NCBI RefSeq assembly: GCF_004765815.2
Contig: NZ_ML974128.1
Span: forward strand, 310,001 to 374,000
DNA from: Halorussus salinus
GTDB taxonomy: Archaea; Halobacteriota; Halobacteria; Halobacteriales; Haladaptataceae
Direction: 5' to 3'
DNA: 64,000 nucleotides
Positions 41,465 through 49,421 of the stretch are shown piece after piece; positions within the stretch are counted from its first letter, which is position 1; every line of letters starts with the position of its first letter. The position numbers were made by a program, and so were the translations under genes. The notes under the pieces are model-generated. The model was not told where the DNA came from, made no database searches, and was given only the letters and a program-made list of their open reading frames with translations.

Positions 41465-41972
41465 TCACCTTGCCGTCTCGTCCCCTTCGGAATCACGCTT
41501 GCGCGCGGTCAGCGGTTGGCGCTTGGTCAACTCGCAGTCGAAGTCGGGATGCTCCGCGAAGTGGTGGACCAAGACGTGTCTGCGTCCGCCGGTCAGCCCC
41601 GACTGCTCGATGTCCGGGGCGGTGAACGTCGCTGGCAACTCGTCGTAGAGTCGCCGGAGCGCGGCGAAGCTCTCGAATACTTTCCGGTGGCCCGCCGAAT
41701 CGGCCTGTCGCCGCTCCACGACGTAACTGCCGTCCTCGCGGTGGGTTCCGGCAGTGCGGACGAACTCCCGTCGCTCGGTCAGCGCCTCGCCGAGCGCCGT
41801 CCGCAACCGGTCGGCCTCGGCTCTGGTCAGTTCGTGGGTCTCGCCCGCGACGGTGACGGCGACGCGCTCGGGGTCAGAACAGCGGTCAGATTTCGCGGCG
41901 AATTTCTCGACCAGCCGCCGCGTGGCGACTTACTCTATCCTCGGACTCCTCGGTGAACCCGTGGCTCGACAT
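41465..41972 (-). pseudogene. Haloarchaeal hypothetical protein gene (DUF7528-like), apparent +1 frameshift near its start
   Basis: The main frame encodes RVAVTVAGETHELTRAEADRLRTALGEALTERREFVRTAGTHR and runs to 41465, but contains no ATG or GTG; its upstream end is a TAA near 41933, and the first TTG (41806) falls inside the conserved region. An ATG at 41972, with a TATA-like tttaa about 31 nt upstream, opens a 28-codon frame (MSSHGFTEESEDRV...). The two frames join if one A of gtaagtc (about 41926-41932) is skipped. Either a recent frameshift, a sequencing error, or an unusual start codon. Confidence 0.55.
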
Positions 41973-42061
41973 CGTGCCCGTCGATAGTGGAAGAGAGGAG
42001 TTAAAGCTCCGGGTCGGGGAGCGCGTCGTCGCGTCCGGACGACGGGCGCGCCGAGGGGGAG

Positions 42062-42313
42062 TCACCGCTTCGCCACGAGGAGCGCCGCCACGACCACGTT
42101 GTACACGACCAACCCGGCCAGCACGGCACCGAGCGAGAGCGCGACGAACACCAGTCCGACGACCACGCCGTCGCCGGGTTCGCGCGCGACGACCACCGCC
42201 AGCGACGACAGCGACAGCACGAGGAGGCCGAGGTGGACGCCGTACTCCCGCCAGAAACGCTCCGAGACCGGTACTCGGAACTCGAACGGTCGGCGTTGGT
42301 CGCCCGCTTCCAT
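42062..42313 (-). CDS. Small two-helix membrane protein
   Basis: 83 aa from the ATG at 42313, decided by a TATA box 28 nt upstream. Soluble N-terminus MEAGDQRRPFEFRVPVSERF, then HLGLLVLSLSSLAVVVAREPG and GVVVGLVFVALSLGAVLAGLVVYNVVVAALLV. A longer in-frame reading to 43468 is antisense to the zinc-ribbon gene and is not real. Function unknown. Confidence 0.72.
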   Translation of the reverse strand: MEAGDQRRPFEFRVPVSERFWREYGVHLGLLVLSLSSLAVVVAREPGDGVVVGLVFVALSLGAVLAGLVVYNVVVAALLVAKR

Positions 42314-42336
42314 GTTTCGTCTGTCGTCGGTCTGTG

Positions 42337-42345
42337 GTATAAATT
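42337..42345 (-). promoter_or_regulatory. TATA box of the 83-aa membrane protein gene
   Basis: Minus strand ATTTATACC, 28 nt before the ATG at 42313. Confidence 0.65.
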
Positions 42346-42466
42346 TTGAGGGAATTCCGACCGTTCGGGCGTCGAACCGTGCGGTACGCTGGAACACGAC
42401 GCCGAAGTGGCTGAGAAGAACCCCGAGAGCGACCGTATTTTGTGTCGCGGCGACCAAGCGAGGAAC

Positions 42467-43276
42467 ATGAAAGTTCGCGGCCAGCGCGAGTGCAAGGACT
42501 GCGGCGCGCGGTGGTCCTACTACGAGACGGGGAGCGTCGAATGTCCGGACTGCGGGAGCCTCCGGAGCGTCGGCGTCGACGACGAGCGCAACCTCCACAC
42601 CGACACGCCGGTCGAGTTCGACCTGACCGAGGTCCGCGAGGACGTGGACGCGAGACCGCTCCGGGAGATAGCCGACCGCGCGGGCGACCTCGCTGGCGAG
42701 TACGTCCGCAAGCGCGGGTTCGTCCGCGGCGGGGACCTGAGACCGCTGGACGACGCCTACCTCGCCGCCCAAGAACTCCGCCACGCCGCCGACGTGGTGG
42801 GCCGCGGTCTCGACCTGAGCGACGACGAGGAGTGGTACTTCCTCGCCCTGCTCCGCGGCGCGGACGCCGACCCCGAGACCGACCGCGACGGACACCCCAC
42901 CGACAGCGACCGAGGCCCCGCCGCCGACCAGCGTCCCGCGCCCGACGAGGTGCCCGAGTCGATGCACTCGATTCGAGGTCTCGCCTACGCCGACGCGGTG
43001 GCCGAGTACCGCGGCGATATGGCCGACTGGGTGGACGAGCGGGACGCCGAGGACGACGAGTCCGGACGACCAACGTGGGACCGCGCGCAGGCCCGCGACG
43101 CTCTCGAAACGCTGGGCGACCACGTCAAGCGCGTGCAGGCGCTCGACGGCGACGTTGACGCCGACACCGCGGAACTCCTCGTGGCCGCGACCCGCGACGT
43201 GAGTCGCTACGTCCGCGAGGGTGACGACGACGCTCTCGTGAGCGCGCGCGACCGGTTCGACAGGCTGGCCGAGTGA
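42467..43276 (+). CDS. Haloarchaeal protein with N-terminal zinc ribbon (DUF7117-like)
   Basis: 269 aa from the ATG at 42467. The zinc ribbon is RECKDCGARWSYYETGSVECPDCGSLRSVG (C9/C12 and C25/C28). Then helices EVREDVDARPLREIADRAGDLAGEYVRKRGFVRGGDLRPLDDAYLAAQELRHAADVVGRG form a compact helical domain, and the last 110 residues (SIRGLAYADAVAEYRGDMADWV, RDALETLGDHVKRVQALDGD) are helical too. It looks like a nucleic-acid- or protein-binding factor; no function is known. Confidence 0.78.
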   Translation: MKVRGQRECKDCGARWSYYETGSVECPDCGSLRSVGVDDERNLHTDTPVEFDLTEVREDVDARPLREIADRAGDLAGEYVRKRGFVRGGDLRPLDDAYLAAQELRHAADVVGRGLDLSDDEEWYFLALLRGADADPETDRDGHPTDSDRGPAADQRPAPDEVPESMHSIRGLAYADAVAEYRGDMADWVDERDAEDDESGRPTWDRAQARDALETLGDHVKRVQALDGDVDADTAELLVAATRDVSRYVREGDDDALVSARDRFDRLAE

Positions 43277-43352
43277 CCCGCCTCCGAGCCTCGTCGCGCT
43301 CCTCGACCGCCACCGGAGAACGCTTTTGGTGATTGCTACCATATCTCTCGAT

Positions 43353-43787
43353 ATGGCCACCGACGCCACTCCGCGACTCCGACAGGCGGTCACGCTCGGC
43401 GTCGTCTTCTTGTTCCTCGGGCCGTTGCTCGTCCAGTGGGGGTTCGCGGGGGCGGACCTCCTGCCCACCGCGCTCGTCCCGAGTGACCTCCTGCCGACGG
43501 TCTCGTCGGACCTACTGGTCAGACTGGTCGGTCTCGCGCTCGTCGTCGGCGTTCTCGGACTCCTCGTCCGACAGAAGCACTCCTCGCGCGGACAACACTC
43601 GACGGACGCGGCCGAGGAGGCCGCCGACCGGAAGATAGAACAAAACAGACGCGTCGAGGGAAGCGGCGAGACCGACCCGTCCTACGCGTACAATAACCAA
43701 CAGCAGGCGCGTCGAGAGGGCGAGCGCATTCGGGACCGCGGCGAGGAGATAGCCGCCGTCGAGCGCGACGCCGCCAGAGAGAGATAA
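43353..43787 (+). CDS. Small membrane protein with charged cytosolic tail
   Basis: 144 aa from the ATG at 43353. Two transmembrane helices, AVTLGVVFLFLGPLLVQWGFAGA and LLVRLVGLALVVGVLGLLV, followed by about 75 residues of Arg, Glu and Gln (EEAADRKIEQNRRVEG, QQARREGERIRDRGEE) likely to form a helical hairpin. No family recognised. Convergent with folD, 13 nt apart. Confidence 0.7.
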   Translation: MATDATPRLRQAVTLGVVFLFLGPLLVQWGFAGADLLPTALVPSDLLPTVSSDLLVRLVGLALVVGVLGLLVRQKHSSRGQHSTDAAEEAADRKIEQNRRVEGSGETDPSYAYNNQQQARREGERIRDRGEEIAAVERDAARER

Positions 43788-43800
43788 CTCGCGACCGAAC

Positions 43801-44694
43801 TCAGGGCAGGTCCACGTCCACGCCTTCCTGTCTCCCCGCGGCCTTGACCGTGTTGTACAGGAGCATCGCGCGGGTCATCGGGCCGACGCCGCCGGGGACC
43901 GGCGTGATGGCGCCGGCTTTCTCCTTCGCGCTCTCGAAGTCCACGTCGCCGACGAGTTCGTAGCCCTTCTCGTTGTCGGCGTCTACGCGGTTGACGCCAA
44001 CGTCGATGACGGTCGCGCCCTCCGAGAGCATCGACCCGTCTATCATCTCCGGGACGCCGCAGGCCGCGATTACCACGTCGGCTTGCCGGGTCTTTGCGGC
44101 GAGGTCGTCGGTCCGGGAGTGACACACCGTCACGGTCGCGTTGCCGTCCTCGGCCTTCTGGACGAGGAGATTGGCCAGCGGCTTGCCGACGATGTTCGAC
44201 CGGCCGACGACGGTCACGTCCGCGCCCTCGGTCTCGACGCCCGCCGCGTCGAGCAACTTCTGGACGCCGTGGGGCGTGCAGGGCCGGTAGCGGGCGTGGC
44301 CCGCGACGAGTCGCCCGACGTTCTCGGGGTGGAAGCCGTCCACGTCCTTCTCGGGGTCGATGGACCGGAGGACCTCGCGGTCGTCCAAGTGGTCCGGGAC
44401 GGGCATCTGGACCAAGATGCCGTGGACCTCGGGGTCGTCGTTGAGGTCCGCGACGGTCTCGTGGAGTTCTTCGGCGGGCGCGTCGGGGTCTATCTCGACG
44501 TGGATGCCCTCGATGCCGACCTCCTCGCAGTCGCGCTGTTTCATCGAGACGTACGTCTCGCTGGCGGGGTCGTCGCTCATCAGGACGGTCGCGAGTCCGA
44601 CCTCGACCCCCTCGTCGGCCAGCGTCTCGATGCTGTCCTGCAGGTCCGCGCGAATCCGCTCGGCGACGGCGTCGCCGTCGATTACCTCTGTCAT
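43801..44694 (-). CDS. folD: Bifunctional methylenetetrahydrofolate dehydrogenase/cyclohydrolase
   Basis: 297 aa from the ATG at 44694 (a GTG directly precedes it). Interconverts methylene-, methenyl- and formyl-tetrahydrofolate with NADP+. Motifs: SETYVSMKQRDCEEVGI (catalytic Lys and Tyr), HGILVQMPVPDHLD, PEKDVDGFHPENVGRL, CTPHGVQKLLD, VVGRSNIVGKPLANLL (NADP site), PVPGGVGPMTRAMLL. Complete. glyA lies 0.8 kb away on the same strand, so both folate one-carbon steps are close together. A 19-bp palindrome sits 58-76 nt upstream of the start. Confidence 0.95.
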   Translation of the reverse strand: MTEVIDGDAVAERIRADLQDSIETLADEGVEVGLATVLMSDDPASETYVSMKQRDCEEVGIEGIHVEIDPDAPAEELHETVADLNDDPEVHGILVQMPVPDHLDDREVLRSIDPEKDVDGFHPENVGRLVAGHARYRPCTPHGVQKLLDAAGVETEGADVTVVGRSNIVGKPLANLLVQKAEDGNATVTVCHSRTDDLAAKTRQADVVIAACGVPEMIDGSMLSEGATVIDVGVNRVDADNEKGYELVGDVDFESAKEKAGAITPVPGGVGPMTRAMLLYNTVKAAGRQEGVDVDLP

Positions 44695-44751
44695 CACCCG
44701 AGACTGGGACGCCGAGCGCCTTCAACCCTCGGGTTCGTGCGTATTTTCCAG

Positions 44752-44770
44752 ATAGAATACGCCATTCTAT
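44752..44770 (-). promoter_or_regulatory. Putative operator: perfect 19-bp inverted repeat upstream of folD
   Basis: atagaat-acgcc-attctat, 7-bp arms with a 5-nt spacer, in an AT-rich dip between folD and the end of the lipoprotein gene. Position 58-76 nt before the folD ATG would put it around or just upstream of the core promoter. It could also act as a weak terminator for the upstream gene. Confidence 0.45.
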
Positions 44771-44791
44771 ACAAATATGTGCATCAAAATC

Positions 44792-45427
44792 TCATTGTTG
44801 TCGAATCGTCGCTTGCCGAGTCGTCACGGGGACCTCGCATTCGCGCGTGTGTCCGGCGAACGTCACCTCGACTACCGCGCGTTCGGGTGCGACTCGTCTC
44901 ACTCGCCGGTACGATACCGACGGTTCTGAAACCACCTCGCCGTCGCGGTCCACGAGCGTCTGGTGTTCCACGAGGACGGTTCGCTCGCCCTCCTCGGTCG
45001 TCACTCCCGTCGCGACCCCGTCGTGCGGTCCGCCGAGACGCTCGTCTATCGCCTCGCCGACCCGCCTCGCGGCCGCGCTGGCACACTCGACCTCGGCCCA
45101 CTCCTCGAACGGAATGGTCTCGTAAATCGGTTTCCGCGTCGGCGTCTCGCCCGAGCGGTTCGTGCGCCACGCCGCGACGTACCTGACCGTGTCGTTCGAC
45201 GCGACGTATTCGAGGTCGTCGCGCCGAATCGTCGTGGACGCTCGGACGGTGTCGGGGTACGCTCCGGCGGTCGTGGTCCGCCGAGACGCGACTGACTCGC
45301 TCGACTCTCCGCGGTCGGACTTCGGGGCGTCGCTCGGCGCATCGCCGCCGACCGACGAGAGACAACCGGAGAGCGACGCGACGATGCCCGCGCTCGCGGC
45401 CAGCAGATGGCGACGGGACCGATTCAT
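44792..45427 (-). CDS. Tat-exported lipoprotein, function unknown
   Basis: 211 aa. The signal sequence has the twin-arginine pair in NRSRRHLLAAS and a lipobox SLSGC with Cys22, so the protein should be anchored to the outer face of the membrane by a lipid. The mature N-terminus is Ser/Asp-rich. The folded part (RDDLEYVASNDTVRYVAAW, IYETIPFEEWAEVECASAAARRVGEAIDERLGG, RTVLVEHQTLVDRDG) resembles no domain I can name. Sits between glyA and folD on the same strand. Confidence 0.82.
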   Translation of the reverse strand: MNRSRRHLLAASAGIVASLSGCLSSVGGDAPSDAPKSDRGESSESVASRRTTTAGAYPDTVRASTTIRRDDLEYVASNDTVRYVAAWRTNRSGETPTRKPIYETIPFEEWAEVECASAAARRVGEAIDERLGGPHDGVATGVTTEEGERTVLVEHQTLVDRDGEVVSEPSVSYRRVRRVAPERAVVEVTFAGHTRECEVPVTTRQATIRQQ

Positions 45428-45500
45428 GGAAAAACGATTTTCTGTCGTCGAAATAAGCTTTCTGTCCGCGAAAGAAGGCCGTAACGGGAGTAACGAGACC

Positions 45501-46748
45501 TTACTCGTAAATCGGGTTCGCCTCGCAGAGTTCCTGAACCTCCTCCGCGACTTCGGCCATCACGTCGTCGTCCTCGACGTTGTTCACGACGCGCGCGATG
45601 AGGTCGCCGACGTACCGGCAGTCCTCCTCGTCAAAGCCCCGAGTCGTCAAGGCGGGCGTCCCCGCGCGGATGCCCGAGGTGACGAACGGCGAGCGCGTCT
45701 CGCCCGGCACGGTGTTTGCGTTCAGCACGATGCCAACGTCTTCGAGGGCCTCCTCGGCGTCCTTGCCGGTCACGTCCTCGTGGGACTCCCGGAGGTCCAC
45801 CAGCACGAGGTGGGTGTCGGTCCCCTCGGAGACGAGGCCGAACCCGTGTTCTTGCAGGCTCTCGCCGAGCGCCTTCGCGTTGGCGACGGTCTGGGCGGCG
45901 TACTCCTCGAACTCGGGCTGGAGAGCTTCCCGGAAGCCGACCGCCTTGCCCGCGATGTTGTGCATCAGGGGACCGCCCTGCATCCCCGGAATCACCGCGG
46001 AGTCGATGTCGTCGGCGTACTCGTCGTCGCACAGCACCATCCCGCCGCGACCCGCGCGGATGGTCTTGTGCGTCGAACCGGTCACGAAGTCGGCGACGCC
46101 GACCGGCGAGGGGTGTTCGCCCGCGGCGACGAGTCCCGTGATGTGGGCGATGTCCGCGAGGTGGTAGGCGTCCACCGCGTCGGCGGCCTCCTGAATCGTC
46201 TCCCACTCGACCTCTCGGGGGTACGCCGAGTAACCCGAGACCACGATGTCCGGGTCGAACTCCTCGGCGTGAGCGCGAAGCTCCTCGTAGTCGAGATACC
46301 CCGTCTCGGGGTCCACCTCGTACTGCTCGACCTCGTACAATTGGCCGGTGAAGTTGGCGTGGTGGCCGTGGCTGAGGTGGCCGCCGTGGGTCAGGTCGAG
46401 CGAGAGAATCTTGTCGCCGGGGTCGAGCATGGCGAAGTAGACCGCCATGTTCGCCTGCGTCCCCGAGTGGGGTTGGACGTTGACGTGTTCGGCACCCCAC
46501 AGCTCCTTCGCGCGTTCGATGGCTAGCTCCTCGACGGTATCGACGTGTTCGCATCCGCCGTAGTAGCGCGAACCGGGGTAGCCCTCGGCGTACTTGTTGG
46601 TGAGAACGCTCCCTTGGGCCTCCATCACTGCCTCGCTGACGTGGTTCTCGCTGGCGATCATCTCCAAGGTGTCGCGCTGGCGGTCTACCTCGGCTTCGAG
46701 TGCGTCTGCTACCTCCGGGTCAACGTCGCGGACGCGGTCGTACTCCAT
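45501..46748 (-). CDS. glyA: Serine hydroxymethyltransferase
   Basis: 415 aa from the ATG at 46748. PLP enzyme converting serine and THF to glycine and methylene-THF, feeding FolD and PanB. Motifs: LEMIASENHVSEAVMEAQGSVLTNKYAEGYPG, YYGGCEHVDTVE, NVQPHSGTQANMAVYFAML, DIAHITGLVAAG, and DFVTGSTHKTIRAGRGG containing the PLP Lys. The C-terminal PGETRSPFVTSGIRAGTPALTTRGF is typical. A TATA box 27 nt before the ATG supports the start and a leaderless transcript. Divergent from the CHAT protease gene. Confidence 0.97.
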   Translation of the reverse strand: MEYDRVRDVDPEVADALEAEVDRQRDTLEMIASENHVSEAVMEAQGSVLTNKYAEGYPGSRYYGGCEHVDTVEELAIERAKELWGAEHVNVQPHSGTQANMAVYFAMLDPGDKILSLDLTHGGHLSHGHHANFTGQLYEVEQYEVDPETGYLDYEELRAHAEEFDPDIVVSGYSAYPREVEWETIQEAADAVDAYHLADIAHITGLVAAGEHPSPVGVADFVTGSTHKTIRAGRGGMVLCDDEYADDIDSAVIPGMQGGPLMHNIAGKAVGFREALQPEFEEYAAQTVANAKALGESLQEHGFGLVSEGTDTHLVLVDLRESHEDVTGKDAEEALEDVGIVLNANTVPGETRSPFVTSGIRAGTPALTTRGFDEEDCRYVGDLIARVVNNVEDDDVMAEVAEEVQELCEANPIYE

Positions 46749-46770
46749 ATCAAAAATCGCGGCATCCCGG

Positions 46771-46778
46771 AGTATAAG
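46771..46778 (-). promoter_or_regulatory. TATA box of glyA
   Basis: Minus strand CTTATACT, about 27 nt before the ATG at 46748. Confidence 0.65.
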
Positions 46779-46812
46779 CTTACCTTTCGCGGGGGCAACC
46801 ACGGGCGACAAA

Positions 46813-46820
46813 AATATAAA
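46813..46820 (+). promoter_or_regulatory. TATA box of the CHAT protease gene
   Basis: aatataaa, about 35 nt before the ATG at 46852, giving a leader of roughly 10 nt. It lies only 35-40 bp from the oppositely oriented glyA TATA box. Confidence 0.6.
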
Positions 46821-46851
46821 GTCCCGGTGAGACACGTTGTACGACGCCGAC

Positions 46852-48960
46852 ATGATTGAGTGGGAGGAGACGGATTCCGGGTTGCGCGTGTTCGACCGCA
46901 CGAAGACGGAGGTGTGTATCGAGACGACCGGTTGGGACGCGGCGAGCGCGGGCTACGACGTGGACCGCCCACTCGACGATACCATTTCCGGATACGTCTC
47001 GGAACTTCGCTTACCGCCAGCGCTGGTGAAGGTCGTCGGTCTCGACTCCGGCGAGGAGTACACCCACGGCGGTGACGCCGACCCGCTCTCTCTCCCCGAC
47101 GGTGAGTATCTGTTCAATATTAGTCTCAATATCAAAACATACCTGCGGTTTTCCGGGGCCGCGACAATTTCGAAGACGGACGACTACAACGAACTCCACA
47201 TATCGTTTCCGGAACCGACGCTCGTAACCTTCGGATTCCGGAGCCACCACGAGGAGCCTGTCGATACGATTACCGTCCCGCCGACGCCCGACGGCGTGGC
47301 GACTGCCGTCACGTATCTCTCGTCGTCACACAAGGTTACAGGTCCCGACCGGTCGTACCCGACGCTTCGAGGTCACCCACCCCGAATCGAACTCGGTGAG
47401 AAGACGGAGATTCCGGAGCCGGTCCGTGAGGAGCGATTCGACGTGGGTATCGAGCTAGTGGTTCCCGACGAGTTCGCGTACACGTTCGTCGCAGCACCGT
47501 TAGCGTACTATTTACAAGCCAAGGTGATCGTCGAGGACCGTCGGTCGCCGGTCCTTCGCGCGCCCGAGACCGGCGTCGAACATCGGTTCACGCCGTTGCC
47601 CGGCTTCCAGCACGAAGTCGCCGATACGCTTCGGCGCGTGTTCTTCCTCGATTGCCTCGTCAGAAACGCGGGTGAGTATAGTTGGGACCTCGCGGAACTC
47701 CCACTGTTGGACGAGGTGGGTATCGAAGCCGAGGAGACCTACGACTCCTCGCCCGCCGAACAACTCGCCACCTACCTCGACGCGCCGTACGAGCGTATCG
47801 ACGATGACTTGCCGGAGTGGCACCTCGCCATGCATGTCGAACCCCTTTCGGATCACGTAACGTCGCTTCCGTATTTCCTCGACAACCTCAGCCTCGTCTA
47901 CCTACCCGAGTCAACCGACTTGGAGAAGGATGAACTGCTCAACAAGTCTATCGATGACTTCTACCGTGCGGGTAAGCCAGCGTCTCCTCGATCGAATCTA
48001 GGGCTTACGAAAACAACTGCTAGAATGACTCGTAAAGGTCCCGGTCCGGTTAAGTCGGTAAACCGGCGTGACCCGACGCTCCACGAAGGGAAAGTAAACG
48101 GATGGCTTGCCGACGGTGTTCCAATCGACGTTTTCAAAGCGGTTCCCGAAGCGTACCGGAACCGGTTCAAATATCTTGACACAGACGGCGGAAACATCGA
48201 CGTGATGGTCATTCTCAATGATGAAGAGATGGCCGACGAACACGAGACGGCCGCTGAAATATACAAAAACCGGGCACAGGAGCTTCCAATAGACGTTACC
48301 GTCCTCGAACGTTGCTCCAAAGACGAACTCGCCGAAGTGTTCGAGACTCCACACGACTTTGTCCACTATATCGGCCACTGTGAGAACGACGGTCTTCGAT
48401 GTCGAAACGGCAATCTGTCGGTTTCGGACATCCAAGAGAGCAACGTCCAGACGTTCTTCTTGAACGCCTGTGGCTCCTACTACGAAGGGCAAGACTTGGT
48501 GAAGAAAGGGAGCGTCGCCGGTGCGGTGACGTTCACGAAGGTGCTGAACAAACAAGCGGCGAAAGTCGGTGTGGCGTTCGCCCAACTGCTCATCAACGGA
48601 TACGACATTGCACACGCGATACAACTCGCCCGCCGCCGTATCATGATGGGGAAAGATTACGCAGTAGTCGGGGATGGAACCCACCAACTTACCCAGACGG
48701 ATAACCGCATCCCGACGCTCGGACGACTCACCGAGACCGATGAGATGTACAACGCGAAGTTCAACTCTCTTACAGTTGATCACATCGGCGGTTGTTATGA
48801 GGTCTACCTTCCTAATTCGGACTGCCTTCAGCTCCACGGCAACGAATCTACTGTCGAAATATCGAAATCCGAACTATCTTCGTTTCTCGACCGCGCAGAA
48901 ATGCCGTTTATTTATGATGGTGATCTGTACTGGTCCGATGAGTTGGCAGAGCGCCTATAA
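46852..48960 (+). CDS. CHAT-domain (caspase-like) protease, haloarchaeal
   Basis: 702 aa from the ATG at 46852. The C-terminal domain carries the caspase-like dyad: FVHYIGHCENDGL with His509, and TFFLNACGSYYEGQDL with Cys540, followed by GSVAGAVTFTKVLNKQAAKVGVAFAQLL and RRIMMGKDYAVVGDG, which match CHAT proteases. The N-terminal 430 residues are a large beta-rich region (LPPALVKVVGLDSGEEYTHGG, ELHISFPEPTLVTFGFR, ELVVPDEFAYTFVAAPLAYYLQAKV) with no domain I can name, presumably for sensing or substrate docking. G+C falls noticeably towards the 3' half, unlike neighbours. Confidence 0.82.
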   Translation: MIEWEETDSGLRVFDRTKTEVCIETTGWDAASAGYDVDRPLDDTISGYVSELRLPPALVKVVGLDSGEEYTHGGDADPLSLPDGEYLFNISLNIKTYLRFSGAATISKTDDYNELHISFPEPTLVTFGFRSHHEEPVDTITVPPTPDGVATAVTYLSSSHKVTGPDRSYPTLRGHPPRIELGEKTEIPEPVREERFDVGIELVVPDEFAYTFVAAPLAYYLQAKVIVEDRRSPVLRAPETGVEHRFTPLPGFQHEVADTLRRVFFLDCLVRNAGEYSWDLAELPLLDEVGIEAEETYDSSPAEQLATYLDAPYERIDDDLPEWHLAMHVEPLSDHVTSLPYFLDNLSLVYLPESTDLEKDELLNKSIDDFYRAGKPASPRSNLGLTKTTARMTRKGPGPVKSVNRRDPTLHEGKVNGWLADGVPIDVFKAVPEAYRNRFKYLDTDGGNIDVMVILNDEEMADEHETAAEIYKNRAQELPIDVTVLERCSKDELAEVFETPHDFVHYIGHCENDGLRCRNGNLSVSDIQESNVQTFFLNACGSYYEGQDLVKKGSVAGAVTFTKVLNKQAAKVGVAFAQLLINGYDIAHAIQLARRRIMMGKDYAVVGDGTHQLTQTDNRIPTLGRLTETDEMYNAKFNSLTVDHIGGCYEVYLPNSDCLQLHGNESTVEISKSELSSFLDRAEMPFIYDGDLYWSDELAERL

Positions 48961-48966
48961 GCCGGT

Positions 48967-49101
48967 CTACGGTCCCGCCGTACTTCCAGCGCCTGCCTGC
49001 GGCAGTACTTCAACAAGAATGGAACTCATGAACACGAAAGCGTACGCTGCGTCCATCGCTCGCGGATTCTCCATGACCCATTGTCGTATCTTCCCTTGCA
49101 T
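48967..49101 (-). CDS. 44-aa membrane micropeptide (DUF7503-like)
   Basis: ATG at 49101, stop at 48967. Begins MQGKIRQWVMENPRAMDAAY, then a hydrophobic stretch AFVFMSSILVEVLPQ and the end QAGAGSTAGP. Short haloarchaeal peptides with an N-terminal basic/NPR segment, one TM helix and a small-residue GP tail are known as a DUF family (DUF7503, name from memory). A TATA-like element is at 49131-49138. Tail-to-tail with the CHAT gene, whose stop is 6 nt away. Confidence 0.65.
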   Translation of the reverse strand: MQGKIRQWVMENPRAMDAAYAFVFMSSILVEVLPQAGAGSTAGP

Positions 49102-49130
49102 GGCTTGTTTCGTGTTACAGAACCCCACTA

Positions 49131-49138
49131 CTTTATTG
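49131..49138 (-). promoter_or_regulatory. TATA-like element of the micropeptide gene
   Basis: Minus strand CAATAAAG, about 33 nt before the ATG at 49101; a second candidate, AATATACAAA, lies 10 nt farther upstream. Confidence 0.4.
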
Positions 49139-49385
49139 TTTTGTATATTTCATACGCTAGTAGACGGGGAATAACCCAAGAAAGGGGCCATTAAACCTAT
49201 TCGTCGCCACGGCGAATCCGAGACGAGGTCCGGCGAGCCCGGCGTCGCCAGTCGATTTTCACGCGAGGTATTGTTTAAGATTCACAAGGGCGTAGAACCC
49301 AAAACCGACTCCGAAATTCGTTTAGAATTGTCGAACTGACCGCTGGAAGTCTCCAGATAATCCGTGATTTCCCCCCGTTACTAAC

Positions 49386-49396
49386 GTTAAAATTAA
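49386..49396 (+). promoter_or_regulatory. TATA box of tbsP
   Basis: gttaaaattaa, centred about 30 nt before the ATG at 49422; the transcript would be leaderless or nearly so. Confidence 0.5.
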
Positions 49397-49421
49397 GTAG
49401 GGGTAAAACGTTTGTCGGTAC

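Larger units (their letters stand above)
49102..49421. other. 320-nt AT-richer gap before tbsP
   Basis: No gene supported beyond the promoter of the micropeptide. It contains an early TATA-like gtttaag at about 49273-49279, a short inverted repeat aattc-gttta-gaatt at 49315-49329, and the tbsP promoter region. The G+C is lower than in genes, continuing the trend of the CHAT gene. Confidence 0.5.

Noticed and set aside
42314..43468. Long minus-strand reading frame continuing the 83-aa membrane protein
   Set aside because: It is antisense to the zinc-ribbon gene at 42467-43276, a common effect of high-GC codon bias, and a TATA box fits the ATG at 42313.
48961..49421. Transposase remnant after the CHAT gene
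   Set aside because: The lower G+C suggested a decayed element, but no transposase motif or inverted terminal repeat was found; only the 44-codon peptide gene is supported.
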